A stretch of 64,000 bases of DNA from Podarcis raffonei (lineage: Eukaryota; Chordata; Lepidosauria; Squamata; Lacertidae), in NCBI RefSeq assembly GCF_027172205.1, contig NC_070603.1:105375803-105439802 (forward strand), read 5' to 3'. The stretch's first letter is position 1; each line of letters opens with the position of its first letter. Under the pieces are notes generated by a model, which was not told the DNA's origin, did not search any database, and saw nothing but the letters and a program-made list of their open reading frames with translations. Position numbers and translations under genes: made by a program. Shown one piece after another: positions 24,746-35,150 of this stretch.

Positions 24746-26254
24746 AACACCTGTTTTCCCGAGCAGCAAAAGATGCATCTTTAAAAAAAAAATGCTGCCA
24801 GGTGAATCACCTGGTCTGGTACCATGGGGGGGGGGAGGCACCTGGACATGGCTCCTCTCTTTCCTATCCCAGTTTCTAACACAATGCTACAGGTGAAAGT
24901 GCAACCTGGCAAGGCAAATGGATCACTTGAGAACTCCTTACCTCCACACTTGCACTGCATCTTCTGGGGGAAAGGGAATGAAATTTATTTGAAGAGATAT
25001 TTAGCTCAGGAAGTTAAAGGAATTAATTTAAGAGATACTTAACTTAAACTCACTTGCATTTTTAAAATTTCAACAGCATATGTCACACTAAGAAATAAAT
25101 CCTACATCATGTCAAGTCTTCACCATGAAAACTGGTTATGCTTTACTGCTGGTTTCTGTAACACCTAATCAATTGATCTAAAACTCAACAGAAAACAATT
25201 TCCCCACAACCCCAGCATTCCATTCAACCCTATTTTCTCTTACAGTTACTTCATGCATATTCCCTCATTCATCCCCACAATGCCGTACAACCCTTCTTTG
25301 CTCACAACACTCCCTTGCTTCTTAAACCAGAAACTAAATCTATATTTAAACTCACCATTTCATGATCCCTATCCTAAACTTAAGAATGCCAATTCCCTGC
25401 AGGATTTCCCTGTTCTGCCTTTTATCATACAGTATTCTGAAATTAAGAACAGAGCAACTCACATAAAGAGAAGGTAAAGTATCTGTCATGGGAATAAAGC
25501 ACTCCAAGGCTGCACTCATACCAGCATTCATAATTATTGTGGGAAATCAAGTGTGTGTATGTGGTAGGTAAAGTATATGAGAAATGATCAAATTGGGTAT
25601 TCACTTACATAGGAAAGCCACCTTCAACTATGCAACTGGTAGAATTAATGGTTGAGTTTAAGGATTAACTGCTTAGATCCAGGTTTAATATTCAAGTAGT
25701 TATTATTTAGGAGACACTTAGTATTTAAGAGTAATCACACAGTCTTAACAAATTTAGTCCTAGAAAGCCATAATATTTTGTTAGCTTTTAAGGTGGCACA
25801 AGGCTCTTTGCTGTATTTGCTGCAACAAATGAACCCAAATATCCTCTTGGAATTTTCTATTTAAAAAAAAAAAAAAAACACCCGATTTTAAAATCTGTAA
25901 TCACCGACTGCTTTTGATGCGGCTAGACATCATTGTAAAGGGATGAGGGAGCTCTCATGATAGCATGACAGTCCTGACCCAGACTCGTACATAATCTTAA
26001 CAAACACAAGCCTTACACAGTCCGAACTCTCACTCCCAGCAAAAGTGTATCACAATTCAGGAAGTTACAGTACCTTCTATGAATGTTTCAAAAAAAAAAA
26101 AAAAAAGACTAGGGAGGAAAGAAACCTTCCTTACTTTTTCCCTCCTCTCAAGAATGGCAAATTCTTCTCCAACATATCCAGAGTGTGCCCAGCCTAAATG
26201 CTATTGTGGGAATCTCCAAAACGTTACCTACATCTACTCAAAGAGAAAGCCTGT

Positions 26255-26660
26255 TGTTTGTTGTTGTTGTTGTGCCAGGCACTTCTGTCTTCCACTGCCT
26301 CCCGCAGTTTGGTCAGACTCATGTTTGTAGCTTTGAAGACACTATCCAACCATCTCGTTCTCTGTCGTCCCCTTCTCCTTGTGCCCTCCATCTTTCCCAA
26401 CATCAGGGTCTTTTCCAGGGAGTCTTCTCTTCTCATGAGGTGGCCAAAGTATTGGAGCCTCAGCTTCAGGATCTGTCCTTCCAGTGAGCACTCAGGGCTG
26501 ATTTCCTTCAGAATGGATAGGTTTGATCTTCTTGCAGTCCATGGGACTCTCAAGAGTCTCCTCCAGCACCATAATTCAAAAGCATCAATTCTTCGGCGAT
26601 CAGCCTTCTTTATGGTCCAGCTCTCACTTCCATACACCACACTCCAAAAGTTAGGGTCAT
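26255..26660 (-). mobile_element. Bov-B (RTE) LINE 3' fragment
   Basis: The minus strand has a 138-codon frame (26224-26640) reading MVYGSESWTIKKADRRRIDAFELWCWRRLLRVPW...LQYFGHLMRREDSLEKTLMLGK...RRRGRQRTRWLD. This is the RTE/Bov-B domain C-terminal to the reverse transcriptase. The 3' end is a (TTG)n run on the plus strand near 26255-26270. The copy is strongly 5'-truncated, but this frame is still open. Confidence 0.92.
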
Positions 26661-27670
26661 CTCCAGGGGTTCTGCCTTCTCATACATCACGAAAGAACCT
26701 ACTACTTGCACAAACAGCTCTGCTCCAAGAATGATGGATTCACTTCATGCTCCTCTCGTCCTTCCAGAAACATAGCTGAAAGGCTAGGATCACACTACCA
26801 CACACACAAAAATGGGTGCTGTAAATCCTCTCCACTCTACCTCACATTCCAGAATGGAGAGGAGACTCCTTCAAGCCACTCCCTCCACCCTCCTGAGATT
26901 TCCTTGAAAGCTTTCTTCCTTTCCAGCCGTAAATCCCTCCCTCCCCCTGCTCACAAGAAGGCTCTCATTCATTTAAGACTGACTCAAGCAAGGCAAATTA
27001 CTCCCACCCATGCAAAATGCTTTTATAAAAATATTTATATACCACAAACTTAAATAGGACTCCACAAGCTTTGCTTTCACATGCCTTATCTCTTTGCCAG
27101 GGGGCTAAGATTCAAGTGCAGACATTCTAAAGCAACTGGCACGTCTTCTGAACAATTAACTTCAGTTCCAGTTGTGTGCAAGTACCCTGGTACTAGGACA
27201 GACAATGCAATGGCTGGGGACAAGATTAAGCTGCTATTGCAACCGCACTGTCAACAAACCCATAACAATTAATAACCCACTTTGGCAGGCGGAAAAGAAT
27301 AAAGACAGAAAGGCTCTCTATCTTATACACTGCACCTTCTTTCACTGCGCACGCAAGGTCACACCTACTCCGTGTACGAGAAAGCCACGCACACCCTTGT
27401 GCACTCGCTGTTATCTGCAGATCCTTTCTGGCATGTTTATCTGTCGGGCACGTTTTTATGTCTCGCCTTTCTCCCGTCGTGGAACTCAAGAAAACTGCGG
27501 TGAGGATCCCCACCCACCCCCTTGGCGCAGAAACAAGCCGTGTAAAGCAGCGAGGGAGAGAGAGAGGATTAAGCCCATCTTTCGCTGATCAGACTAACAA
27601 GGGCTGTAATGCGAGCTGAAAAGCGCAACCAGTCCCGCGTTAAGCGATCCTTTTGCAGAAGCCGCAGGCG

Positions 27671-27838
27671 CGTGGAAGGGCAACTATAATAATAATTAAT
27701 AATAATAATAATAATACATTTATTATTTGTACCCCGTCCATCTGGCTGGGTTTCCCCAGCCACTCTGGGCGGCTTCCACAAAGACCAAAAATACACTAAG
27801 ATATCACACATAAAAAACTTCCCTGAACAGGGCTGCCC
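27671..27838 (-). mobile_element. LINE 3' end, CR1/L2 group
   Basis: The minus-strand copy of the 8190-type tail contains the inverse of ggctggggaaacccagccag near 27741-27765, followed by the (AAT)n tail at 27688-27715. It lies about 170 bases inside intron 1, next to the promoter CpG island. Confidence 0.82.
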
Positions 27839-27909
27839 CTATTGTTTCCTACAGTTCCTGGGGTCTGGGGGCAGTAATAATAATAATCTTTACAGCCTTT
27901 AAAACACAA

Positions 27910-28960
27910 CCCCCCAACCCACCCCCACTTGCAGGCCAGGCAGAGGACGGGGTGGAGGGCCACCCCACCCCCAGGCCGCCCCCTGACCCCGACCCACCCC
28001 TCACTCACGCTCGAAGTCGGAGTCGGAGTCTTCGTCCCTGCGCTCTTCCTCGCCGTTGGACTCTGTCTGCATGGGCTCGGCGCCGAAGTTGACCCCTTTG
28101 CCCCTGGCCCCCACGCCAGCCTGAAGCTCCCTCTGCTGCTGATCGCGGGTTTCCCTCAGGCGGCCGAAGTACTCGGCGGCGAAGGCCAGCAGGTCCGGCG
28201 GCCGGTGCCGCAGCACCTCCACCGTGTAGCCCTGCAGCAGCTCCGTCAGACCCGGCGGGATCTCGATGCTCATCTTGCCGCCGAGGCGCGCGGGAGACTC
28301 AACGGACGGGCCCGGGAGAGAGAGACAGACAAGACGGAGAGAGAGCGAGAGTCCCTGCTCGCCGTCGCCGCCGCTACAACTACTGTGGCGCTTGGTCGTG
28401 GTCGCCGCCGCCGCCGCCCACCTCTATCTATCTCTCCCCCTCAGCTTTCTACGCGGGCCTGGAGCTGGAGGTGGGGGGTGGCCGCCGCCGCCGCCGCTTT
28501 CTCCGCCTCCACGTCCTGCCTCCTCCTCCTCGAGCCCTCCGTCAGCCCTGAGGGAACCGTTGCGCTCGCCTCGCCGCCGCCGCCGCTCTCTGACACGCGA
28601 GAAAGAGAAAGGAACGGAGCGGCGGGGGAAGGAGGGGCCGGAACGGAAGCGCGAGGCGAGCTGCGCATGCCCAGCAGGAAGCGGCGGAGAGCGCCACAGA
28701 GAGAGAGAGAGAGAGAAGCAAGGGAGGGCGGGGAGTGGGCGGGAACACGCTTCATGCGTCACAATAACGGACAAGAGGCGCTCGAGGGATAGATTAGGTG
28801 GATAGATAGAAAGCTATCCCCCCACACCTCCGCCCGAGGTGGGCGGGGTGGGAGAAAAACGAATGGGGCGCGTGCATAGAAGGGGGCGGGGACTAAGGTT
28901 CGTCCTCGCGCTCTCCCCTCTCCATGTTTGGCATGAGGGCTTGGAGGGGAGGGGGCGAAA
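27910..28960 (-). promoter_or_regulatory. PRKAR2A: PRKAR2A CpG-island promoter and 5' UTR
   Basis: This roughly 1-kb stretch is rich in CpG, with CCG/CGG runs near 28380-28410 and 28570-28590, while the flanking kilobases are AT-rich. It spans exon 1 and the sequence upstream of the ATG. Visible motif matches are an NRF1-like tgcgcatgcc near 28662, Sp1-type GC boxes near 28838-28850 and 28883-28894, and a half CRE (tgcgtca, TGACGCA on the minus strand) at 28755-28761. No TATA box is evident in the right place. The island and its role are well supported by position; the individual sites are only matches. The transcription start cannot be placed from sequence alone. GA-rich simple tracts at 28317-28350 and 28696-28716 lie in or near the 5' UTR. 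Confidence 0.85.
28009..28273 (-). CDS. PRKAR2A: PRKAR2A coding exon 1: docking/dimerisation domain and acidic linker
   Basis: The exon has 88 codons plus one base (phase 1). Residues 1-43, beginning [20 protein letters not shown], are the RII docking/dimerisation helices that form the four-helix bundle binding AKAP helices; the hydrophobic I3 and I5 correspond to the AKAP-contact isoleucines. Residues 44-88 are a linker rich in Q, G and acid, containing [11 protein letters not shown] and ending DEDSDSDFE. The start is chosen because the ATG has A at -3 and the RII family begins exactly here. The donor is C|GTGAGT; reading through it gives only RE and a stop. The N-terminus is one residue shorter than human RII-alpha (MSHIQIPPG) and looks like RII-beta there. 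The exon lies inside a CpG island. Confidence 0.97.
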
Positions 28961-29106
28961 TGGGCGCGAATTCGCCACCATTCCCTCACATTGACTTTTT
29001 TTCTTTTTTTGACTGAGAGAAATATAATAACACTGAAAGTTTCCCTCCCATCTGGGTTTCGTGAGGAAAACATGCCTCTGAATGCCGGCTGCTGGGGCCC
29101 ACGCAG

Positions 29107-29114
29107 GTGTGGAG
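29107..29114. repeat. hAT target-site duplication, left copy
   Basis: gtgtggag here is repeated exactly at 29644-29651, flanking the element between. Confidence 0.85.
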
Positions 29115-29643
29115 CAGTGGCATAGCAAGGTCAGGTGCTACCCAGTGGGGAAAATTTCTTGTCATCCCCCACACACAACATTGAAATTATCAAAAGAAGG
29201 AAAAATAGAATATAAGTATTCAAGTGTTATTTTCTGGTTTATTTACTTAACATTGGGAGCATAAGCACTTAAAACCTTCCCCTCCCACCACCTAACTTTG
29301 TTCTCTGCAAATTTTGAAATCAATTCCTTTCACTACTTTGTTTTCAGTTGACAAGATGGCTAAGCCAAAGAGCCGAGCTTGACTCATAGCAGCCACATTT
29401 CGTTGCGTTTGTTGACTGAACGAAAAAGTTTCGATACGTATTATGCTGACTTGTTGAGGTTAATTGTCAGACGAAGTTATTAAACTTGTTTTAAATAATA
29501 TTATTTAATAATAAATTATTATTTTTTAATGTGAGCCCAATTTTTTTAAAACAAAACATATTTTTGCCATTTTGTCACACACACCCTCAGTGCTGACACC
29601 CAGGGCATCCCGCACCCACCGTACCTCCCTTCCTATGCCACCA
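29115..29643. mobile_element. hAT non-autonomous DNA transposon, 529 bp
   Basis: The left end is CAGTGGCATAG and the right end CTATGCCACCA, near-perfect inverted complements, with an exact 8-bp duplication outside. This fits hAT. The interior is AT-rich with no transposase frame. It lies a few hundred bases upstream of the PRKAR2A CpG island. Confidence 0.88.
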
Positions 29644-29725
29644 GTGTGGAGAAGGCTGTTAGGCTCATGTCCTTCAACACAGATTATTGCACTGCTAAAA
29701 ACACAGTGTTTAAAACAGAAGCATA

Positions 29726-30030
29726 GTGCATCCTGAAAATAGGCATCTCAAGCATCAAAAGCCAGGTCAAAGAGGAGCATCTTCAGCATTCTGTGTAATG
29801 AAGGCCACCTCTGTACCCCACAGCTTAGGGGGCCCTCCATGGGGAAGGCCCTCTTCCAGGCCACTATCCCCTCTGCCTCTGAGGGCCGAGGAACTACCAA
29901 AGGGAATCCCCTCTGCCAAGCTCAGCACCCAAGAGGGTCTGTGGGAAAAGAGACAGCCTTCCAGATATTTGGGCCAGATACCTGGTTGGCAGCTCATATA
30001 GATGGGCCTTTGGCCTGATCCAACTGCATA
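29726..30030. repeat. Probable LINE 3' UTR fragment, unclassified
   Basis: This GC-richer stretch ends in ggcctgatccaactgcatag, the style of ending seen in CR1/L2-group LINEs, and abuts the CR1 copy at 30034. No coding motif supports a gene here, although both strands have open frames near 100 codons. Confidence 0.35.
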
Positions 30031-30033
30031 GTT

Positions 30034-30730
30034 AGAATCGTAGAGTTGGAAGGGACCATCTAGTCCAACCCCCTGCAATGCAGGAATCCCAGCTAAGGCT
30101 TCCATGACAGGTGGCCAACCTCTGCTTAAAAACCTCCAAGGAAAGAGAGTCCACCGCCTCCTGAGGGAGATGGTTCCTCTGCTGAACAGCTCTTACTATC
30201 AGGAAGTTTTTCCTGATGTTTAGTTGGAATCTCTTTTCTTGTAACTTGAAGCCATTGGTTTGAGTCCTACCCTCCAGAGCAGGAGAAAACAAGCTTGCTT
30301 CATCTTCTACAATTCAGGGGTAGGCAACCTAAGGCCCAGGGACCAGATGTGGCCCAATCGCCTTCTCAATCTGGCCCACAGACAATCTGGGAATCAGCGT
30401 GTTTTTACATGAGTGGAATGTGCCCTTTTATTTAAAATGCATCTCTGGGTTATTTGTGGGGCCTGCCTGGTGTTTTTACATGAGTAGAATGTGTGCTTTT
30501 ATTTAAAATGCATCTCTGGGTTATTTGTGGGGCATAGGAATTTGTTCATATATTTTTTTCAAAATATAGTCCGGTCCACCACATGGGCTGAGGGACAGTG
30601 GACCGGCCCACGACTGAAAAAGGTTGCTGACCTTTCCTCTTTTCCAGACTAAACATACTCAGCTCCTTCAACCGTTCCTCATAAGGCTTGTTTTCCAAGC
30701 TTGTCTCTACTTTCATGAGCATGCCCTCTT
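30034..30730 (-). mobile_element. CR1 LINE 3' end, interrupted by an hAT element
   Basis: The minus-strand CR1 terminus (gaatcgtagagttggaaggg, accatctagtccaaccccct) runs to about 30314. It resumes at 30633 (tttccagactaaacatactc, agctccttcaaccgttcctc), which is the next part of the CR1 3' UTR. The gap 30315-30632 is an hAT-like insertion. Confidence 0.9.
30315..30632. mobile_element. hAT-like non-autonomous element nested in CR1
   Basis: It begins CAGGGGTAGGCAACCTAAGG and ends with aaaggttgctgacc, an inverted match to the start. Inside, a block of about 80 bp (gtgtttttacatgagtggaa to ttatttgtggggc) occurs twice in tandem. The right terminal bases and the target duplication are degraded. Confidence 0.82.
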
Positions 30731-33700
30731 CAAAATTACCAAGACAACAGTTCAACAATTGTAAGTAAGTCTGTTGTTGTTGCTTTAATTACCATACCTG
30801 TTACTACAGTTGCGTGAAACTTCCAGTGTTTTCTGGGGCAGGGCAAAGGAATGTATTTCCACCTCAGTTGTTGTCCTAAGGTAGCCTCCTTTTGGGAATC
30901 TGTGTTCAGTGAAATTAATTCAGCACAGGACTTATTACTAATGCCCTCATTGGCACTGCTAAGTATCTGGGACAACCAGAACAATGATAGAAAAAGCAGA
31001 ACGTCAGTCATATTTTGGGGGCAGGGGGAGGGAGTAATGTCTGCAAGGCTATAAATCCCTAGACATTGGTGGGCCTCCCTACGGAGGTCATTGTAATCAT
31101 AACATGAGAAGGTGTGGTTCCTGACTGTCTTGGAGAAGTGTAACTATTTAGGGGACATAAAAACACAAAAACACCAATTGCTGTATACAATTTGGTTTGA
31201 CTTTTTTGAATATATCCAGGATCGGCAAGTATGCACTTATTTGAAACCAATGTCAGCCACCTCCTCTCTTCAGAGTTCAAATGCACTGGATGGACACAAT
31301 GAGTCATGATTTATCAGACATTTCTATAAAGCAACAGACAGATAACAATTCTATTTTTTAATTTTAAATAAAAACAATTTAACGAGGTTTTCTTCCATAT
31401 CCTTGAAAGCGGAAATTAACTTTCTAATTAAAACTAAAGTTATAATTGTGGACATTTTTAAAAATTGTCTTGTAATGTCATATTGGTGTGTGTAGATAAA
31501 TGCTAAAGTCAGTTTGTATTGTCCTAATAAGAGAAGATGGACATTTCTATCACTGCTTAGTAACGAACAACTCATTATTGCACATGGAATAATACTTGGA
31601 GAAATTAGAATTATTATTTTAACCTTCACCCCACTTTCCCTCCAAAATGCTGTGGACAGCCTATATAGGTCCTCCCTCCTATTTTTCCCCACAGAAAACC
31701 CATCATCCTTGACATGCTAGCTGAGGCCGAAAAGAGTTGGAAGCCAACAACCCCTGGAGAAACACAGCTTTCCTTATCCCTGCATTAAAGCAACATTTCA
31801 TAGCCTTGTAAATAGAATTATGAAGCATATTAGACCACTTATGTTTTTACAAGGTCAGTTATTCATACACCTATTTCATTCATTTGTGATACAGTTGAGT
31901 GATACAATTGTATCCCAGTTAGCAGAATCTCAGTTTGGTTGCCTGGAGACAACTCTGGCTACCGCATCATAAGTACCCTAAAACCTGAGATTCAATAGGT
32001 AGGACTTGGTGATGTCACAATAACAGGACTTGTGATGACACATAGTGCCAACTATATTTTTTCTCTCCTTTTTATACTCATACTTGACATTGCTTAGGAA
32101 ACCTAGTAGCATATTGTGTATTATTATAGTGATGTTTCCCCCCTAATTAGATAACTTTAAAATGCAGTATGTAACATATGTAGATTTCTTTCCCTAGGAG
32201 TTAATGTTTTCTATACAGGCAAGCAGAGAGGCAAGTATTTAAGTATTTACATCTCATGGGTAAATGGGAGTGAATGTGCATTTGCACAATCTGTGGCTTG
32301 TGTCCTTAAGTCTTTTTTTTTAGTGCAACATCTTATTCCTGTGCACAGCATTAGAAATCAATATCTAATATTTCTAAATATGAATACAAAAGTCTAGCAA
32401 GCAAACAAGCACTTGGCACCGGCCTTCCTGTAAGACGTTAAATCACCAGGTGACGTACAGACTGTGGGTTTGGTGACGTCACTCTGTGTTGCCAGTGTAA
32501 ATGTTTATGTGCTGTTACTCTGGTTTCAACAATAGAAAGAGGAAGAAATCAATATTTATTTGAATTGCAGGTTCTACTCACTATTATGGCTTGGGCTGAG
32601 CTTGTCAGATACAGTATGTTTTTTATTCCTCGCTTAATGAAGTTTTCAACTGCTTCTCCACTCCCATTTCCCAGTCATTTCCCTAAAATAAATACTTAAC
32701 TCTTTTATGCATATTGATTGAGAACAATAAGTTCCCTCATTAATAATATTTGTTGAGATTGTATGTTTCTGTTGCAAGAGGGGCTGACTAAACGTTTTCT
32801 TGGTTTTATTGAAAATGAAAAGGGAATGGCTATGTGTATTCATGTAAGCTTTAACATGGGGGTTTTCCAAGGGACTATATTAAAGCCAAGAAGTGCTCTC
32901 TGAACTCTTTGATGAGTTGATAATTAACTATTGTTTCCTGCTGGCTAACACATGAGTATTGAATTGCTAATCATCATTTTGAAGGGAGTTGCTTTTGGTT
33001 CTTTTGCTCCCAGGCTCCATGGAATAAGGACGTAAATGAAGCTCTCCAGGAAAACAGCTCCAGGCAAAATGGATGCTATAGGAGAGAGACCTTTGCTTAT
33101 ACAGTAGATCTGTTTGGGTTATTTCATATTTTGTAAGGTGCTGAGCCTATGCCTTGGACTGGCATATGTCTTGTGGAGCTGTTTAGATGACTCATTTGAT
33201 GTTTTCACTCTGTTATGAAGAAAGTTCTGCAAGTAAAGTTTTGAATAATATCTAATGGGTCTGGACAATGCTTCATTCCAAACAGACTCAGTTTTCATGC
33301 ATCCAGTCACTTCAAACTGCACACTATTAATATCTGCAATAGCACCACTATCTCTTGGCATTATGTTCACTAGCAGTGTTACTTTCAGAGGTCTGTGTGC
33401 AGTACATTTTCTGTTGGTGTACTTTGGAGGCTTAAAATTGACTTCTACTGGCAGCATACACATCCTCAAAACCCATTGGCTTAGTTGTTGTTATGTCATG
33501 GAATGTTTACAAACACTGTAGCAATTGAGAGAGAGGGATCAATATAATACCACCAGACAGTGAAACTGCAGTCTGGGTATGTCATGAATCACTGAAGGAA
33601 ACTATTTATATGGGACCAAGCTCATGTGGTTTATTTTTATACTGTTGGCGAAGAGGTCAACAATCAAGGGAGCTTGGAGAGCCAATAGAAATGTGAGTCA

Positions 33701-34317
33701 TGGGGCCAAGAGGCCAGAAAGCCACATGAAATATTTACATTTTGATTGGATATAATCAGCCATATATTTGGCTACTGTACATCGTTGATTAAAAGAAGCA
33801 TAAACACAAGATAAAAATAAACTTTTAGAAAATATAGTAAGTACCTTGGAGGATGCAATTTATAAAGCAGAGGGAATTGCTTTGCCTTTGTACCATTCTG
33901 AATGTTTTACTATTCCATTGAAAATGGAAGATGTGGGGAGACAATTTAAGAAACTGAAGAAAAGGCAGGTTCTTGACATGTCCCCTCACCTCACTGTAGC
34001 CATGTTTTTCTGCTGTGCAGGTAAGCTCATATCAAACACAGAACTTCACGGCTGAAGGGGTCAATGTGTGATACAGAGGCAGCCCACTCATGTTGTGGGG
34101 TGAAGCCAGCAGTGAAGAAGCCACCTTAGGCAGATGAAACACCTCTGGCCACCCACCCCACCACTTCTGCCACCAGCGGAGAAGCAACCCAGGTAAGGGA
34201 GACAGTGGTCGCAGAGCAGCACAGTGTTCTGCTGGTCTCTGGAACACCACCTTCTAACCAACTTTCAGCAAGAGGGAGGTCTCCCATCACTCCACTTGGC
34301 CACTGGTCTCCCCCTGT

Positions 34318-34460
34318 CCCTACTTTACACAGAGTTAGACCATTGGCCCATCTAGCTCAATGTTGTGTGCACTGACTGGCAGAAGCTCTCCAGGGGATGG
34401 GGGGACTGCTCTTATATATGTCCATGGCTAGCTATAGGAAGGGCATATGGGATTCTACCC
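34318..34460 (-). mobile_element. tRNA-derived SINE fragment
   Basis: gagttagaccattggcccat followed by ctagctcaatgttgtgtgca, ctgactggcagaagctctcc and agggg is the 3' half of the SINE seen more completely at 39741, in minus orientation. The tRNA-like head is lost. Confidence 0.65.
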
Positions 34461-35084
34461 AAATGGTTGCAGGGAGAAAAGGAACAGCCAGGCCAGACCC
34501 AACCAAACCACTTTAAGCTTCAGTGAGTTCCTCTGCCCTGTTTCTCAAGAGAGAGAGAATCAGCTGACATAAGGATTTGAAAGCACTTGTGTTTATCCAG
34601 CCATGTTGCAGTAGTGTTGGGGATGAGGTTGATTATCCGTGGGTCTGAGGCAAAGATTTCCCAGCTCTCCCATAATGAGATCCCCTAAGTCCCCCTAAGA
34701 CCCTGTCCCCCCTAAATGCCTGGCAGATAAGCACAGAGCTTGCACATAGTATACATGTTTGTCCTCAGTTTGAAGGTAAGGAGGTTTAAATAAAAGAGAG
34801 CGAGAGGTTGCACATTTTGGGAGGAGTGTTTTGTAAGCATTGCTACAACTGTCTGAAGCCTGTGCTGTCACCTTACTAATCTCCTGATGATGATAAAACA
34901 CTCTCTGAGAAGTCTGATGAACACACACACAAAACAAAGCATCAGAGCCAAAGAAAACAATTTAGAAAGGTGAGGGAGGTCAGGGTACAAGCTCTGTTCT
35001 CTTGACATCGTCTTTGAATTCATATATTAAGTTTGTGACCAGGGATGTTGCTAAGGCAGCTGACATGCTGCCTTGCATATACTT

Positions 35085-35150
35085 TTGGACTCCAACTCCT
35101 ATCATGCCTGAGCACTGGCCATGCTGGCTGGGGCTGATGGGAATTGCTTG
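35085..35150. mobile_element. hAT-like MITE fragment
   Basis: gactccaactcctatcatgc with an inverted partner gctgatgggaattg resembles the palindromic core of the 1810/5659 group. It is too degraded for exact limits. Confidence 0.5.

Larger units (their letters stand above)
1685..28008 (-). other. PRKAR2A: PRKAR2A intron 1 (26.3 kb), repeat-bearing
   Basis: The intron is bounded by the exon 1 donor and the exon 2 acceptor. Recognisable contents are listed separately: hAT MITEs at 1810, 5659 and 17515, Tigger-like MITEs at 5238 and 14450, the large palindromic element at 13049, LINE 3' ends at 8190 and 27671, CR1 at 10714, an old LINE at 18780, hAT fragments at 11262, 18033 and 21695, a Sauria SINE at 20191 and Bov-B at 26255. 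In the remaining stretches (1954-5237, 5795-8029, 8780-10700, 11445-13046, 14681-17500, 20549-25780, 26690-27670) I see AT-rich unique-looking sequence, short simple repeats and unclassified repeat fragments. I see no exon or RNA gene in them. Confidence 0.85.
1..28273 (-). other. PRKAR2A: PRKAR2A gene, 5' part (exons 1-2, intron 1, part of intron 2)
   Basis: The gene encodes the RII-alpha regulatory subunit of cAMP-dependent protein kinase. It dimerises, docks to A-kinase anchoring proteins and inhibits the catalytic subunit until cAMP binds. Seen directly: a first coding exon with the RII docking/dimerisation domain, a phase-1 GT donor, and 26.3 kb away a 36-base exon with matching phase-1 splice sites that encodes the RII inhibitor motif. 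Joined, they read ...DSDFE-PPVINRFNRRVS-, about 100 of some 400 residues. Exon 3 and both cAMP-binding domains are off the left edge; I searched 1-1640 by eye for the conserved CAETYNPDEEE segment and did not see it. The upstream neighbour on the same strand is SLC25A20, as in human. The paralogue PRKAR2B is the main alternative, disfavoured by RRVS (beta has RRAS), by PPGL and QGYTVEVL, and by synteny. Confidence 0.95.

Noticed and set aside
26198-26734. 178-codon plus-strand frame
   Set aside because: It is antisense to the Bov-B fragment on the minus strand.
28009-28273. PRKAR2B as the identity of the RII gene
   Set aside because: [16 protein letters not shown] and the SLC25A20 neighbour favour PRKAR2A despite the beta-like linker.
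27929-28805. Long plus-strand open frames (up to 287 codons) over the PRKAR2A promoter
   Set aside because: They are antisense to exon 1 and the CpG island. High GC lowers stop frequency and the predicted proteins are low-complexity R/P/A/S-rich.
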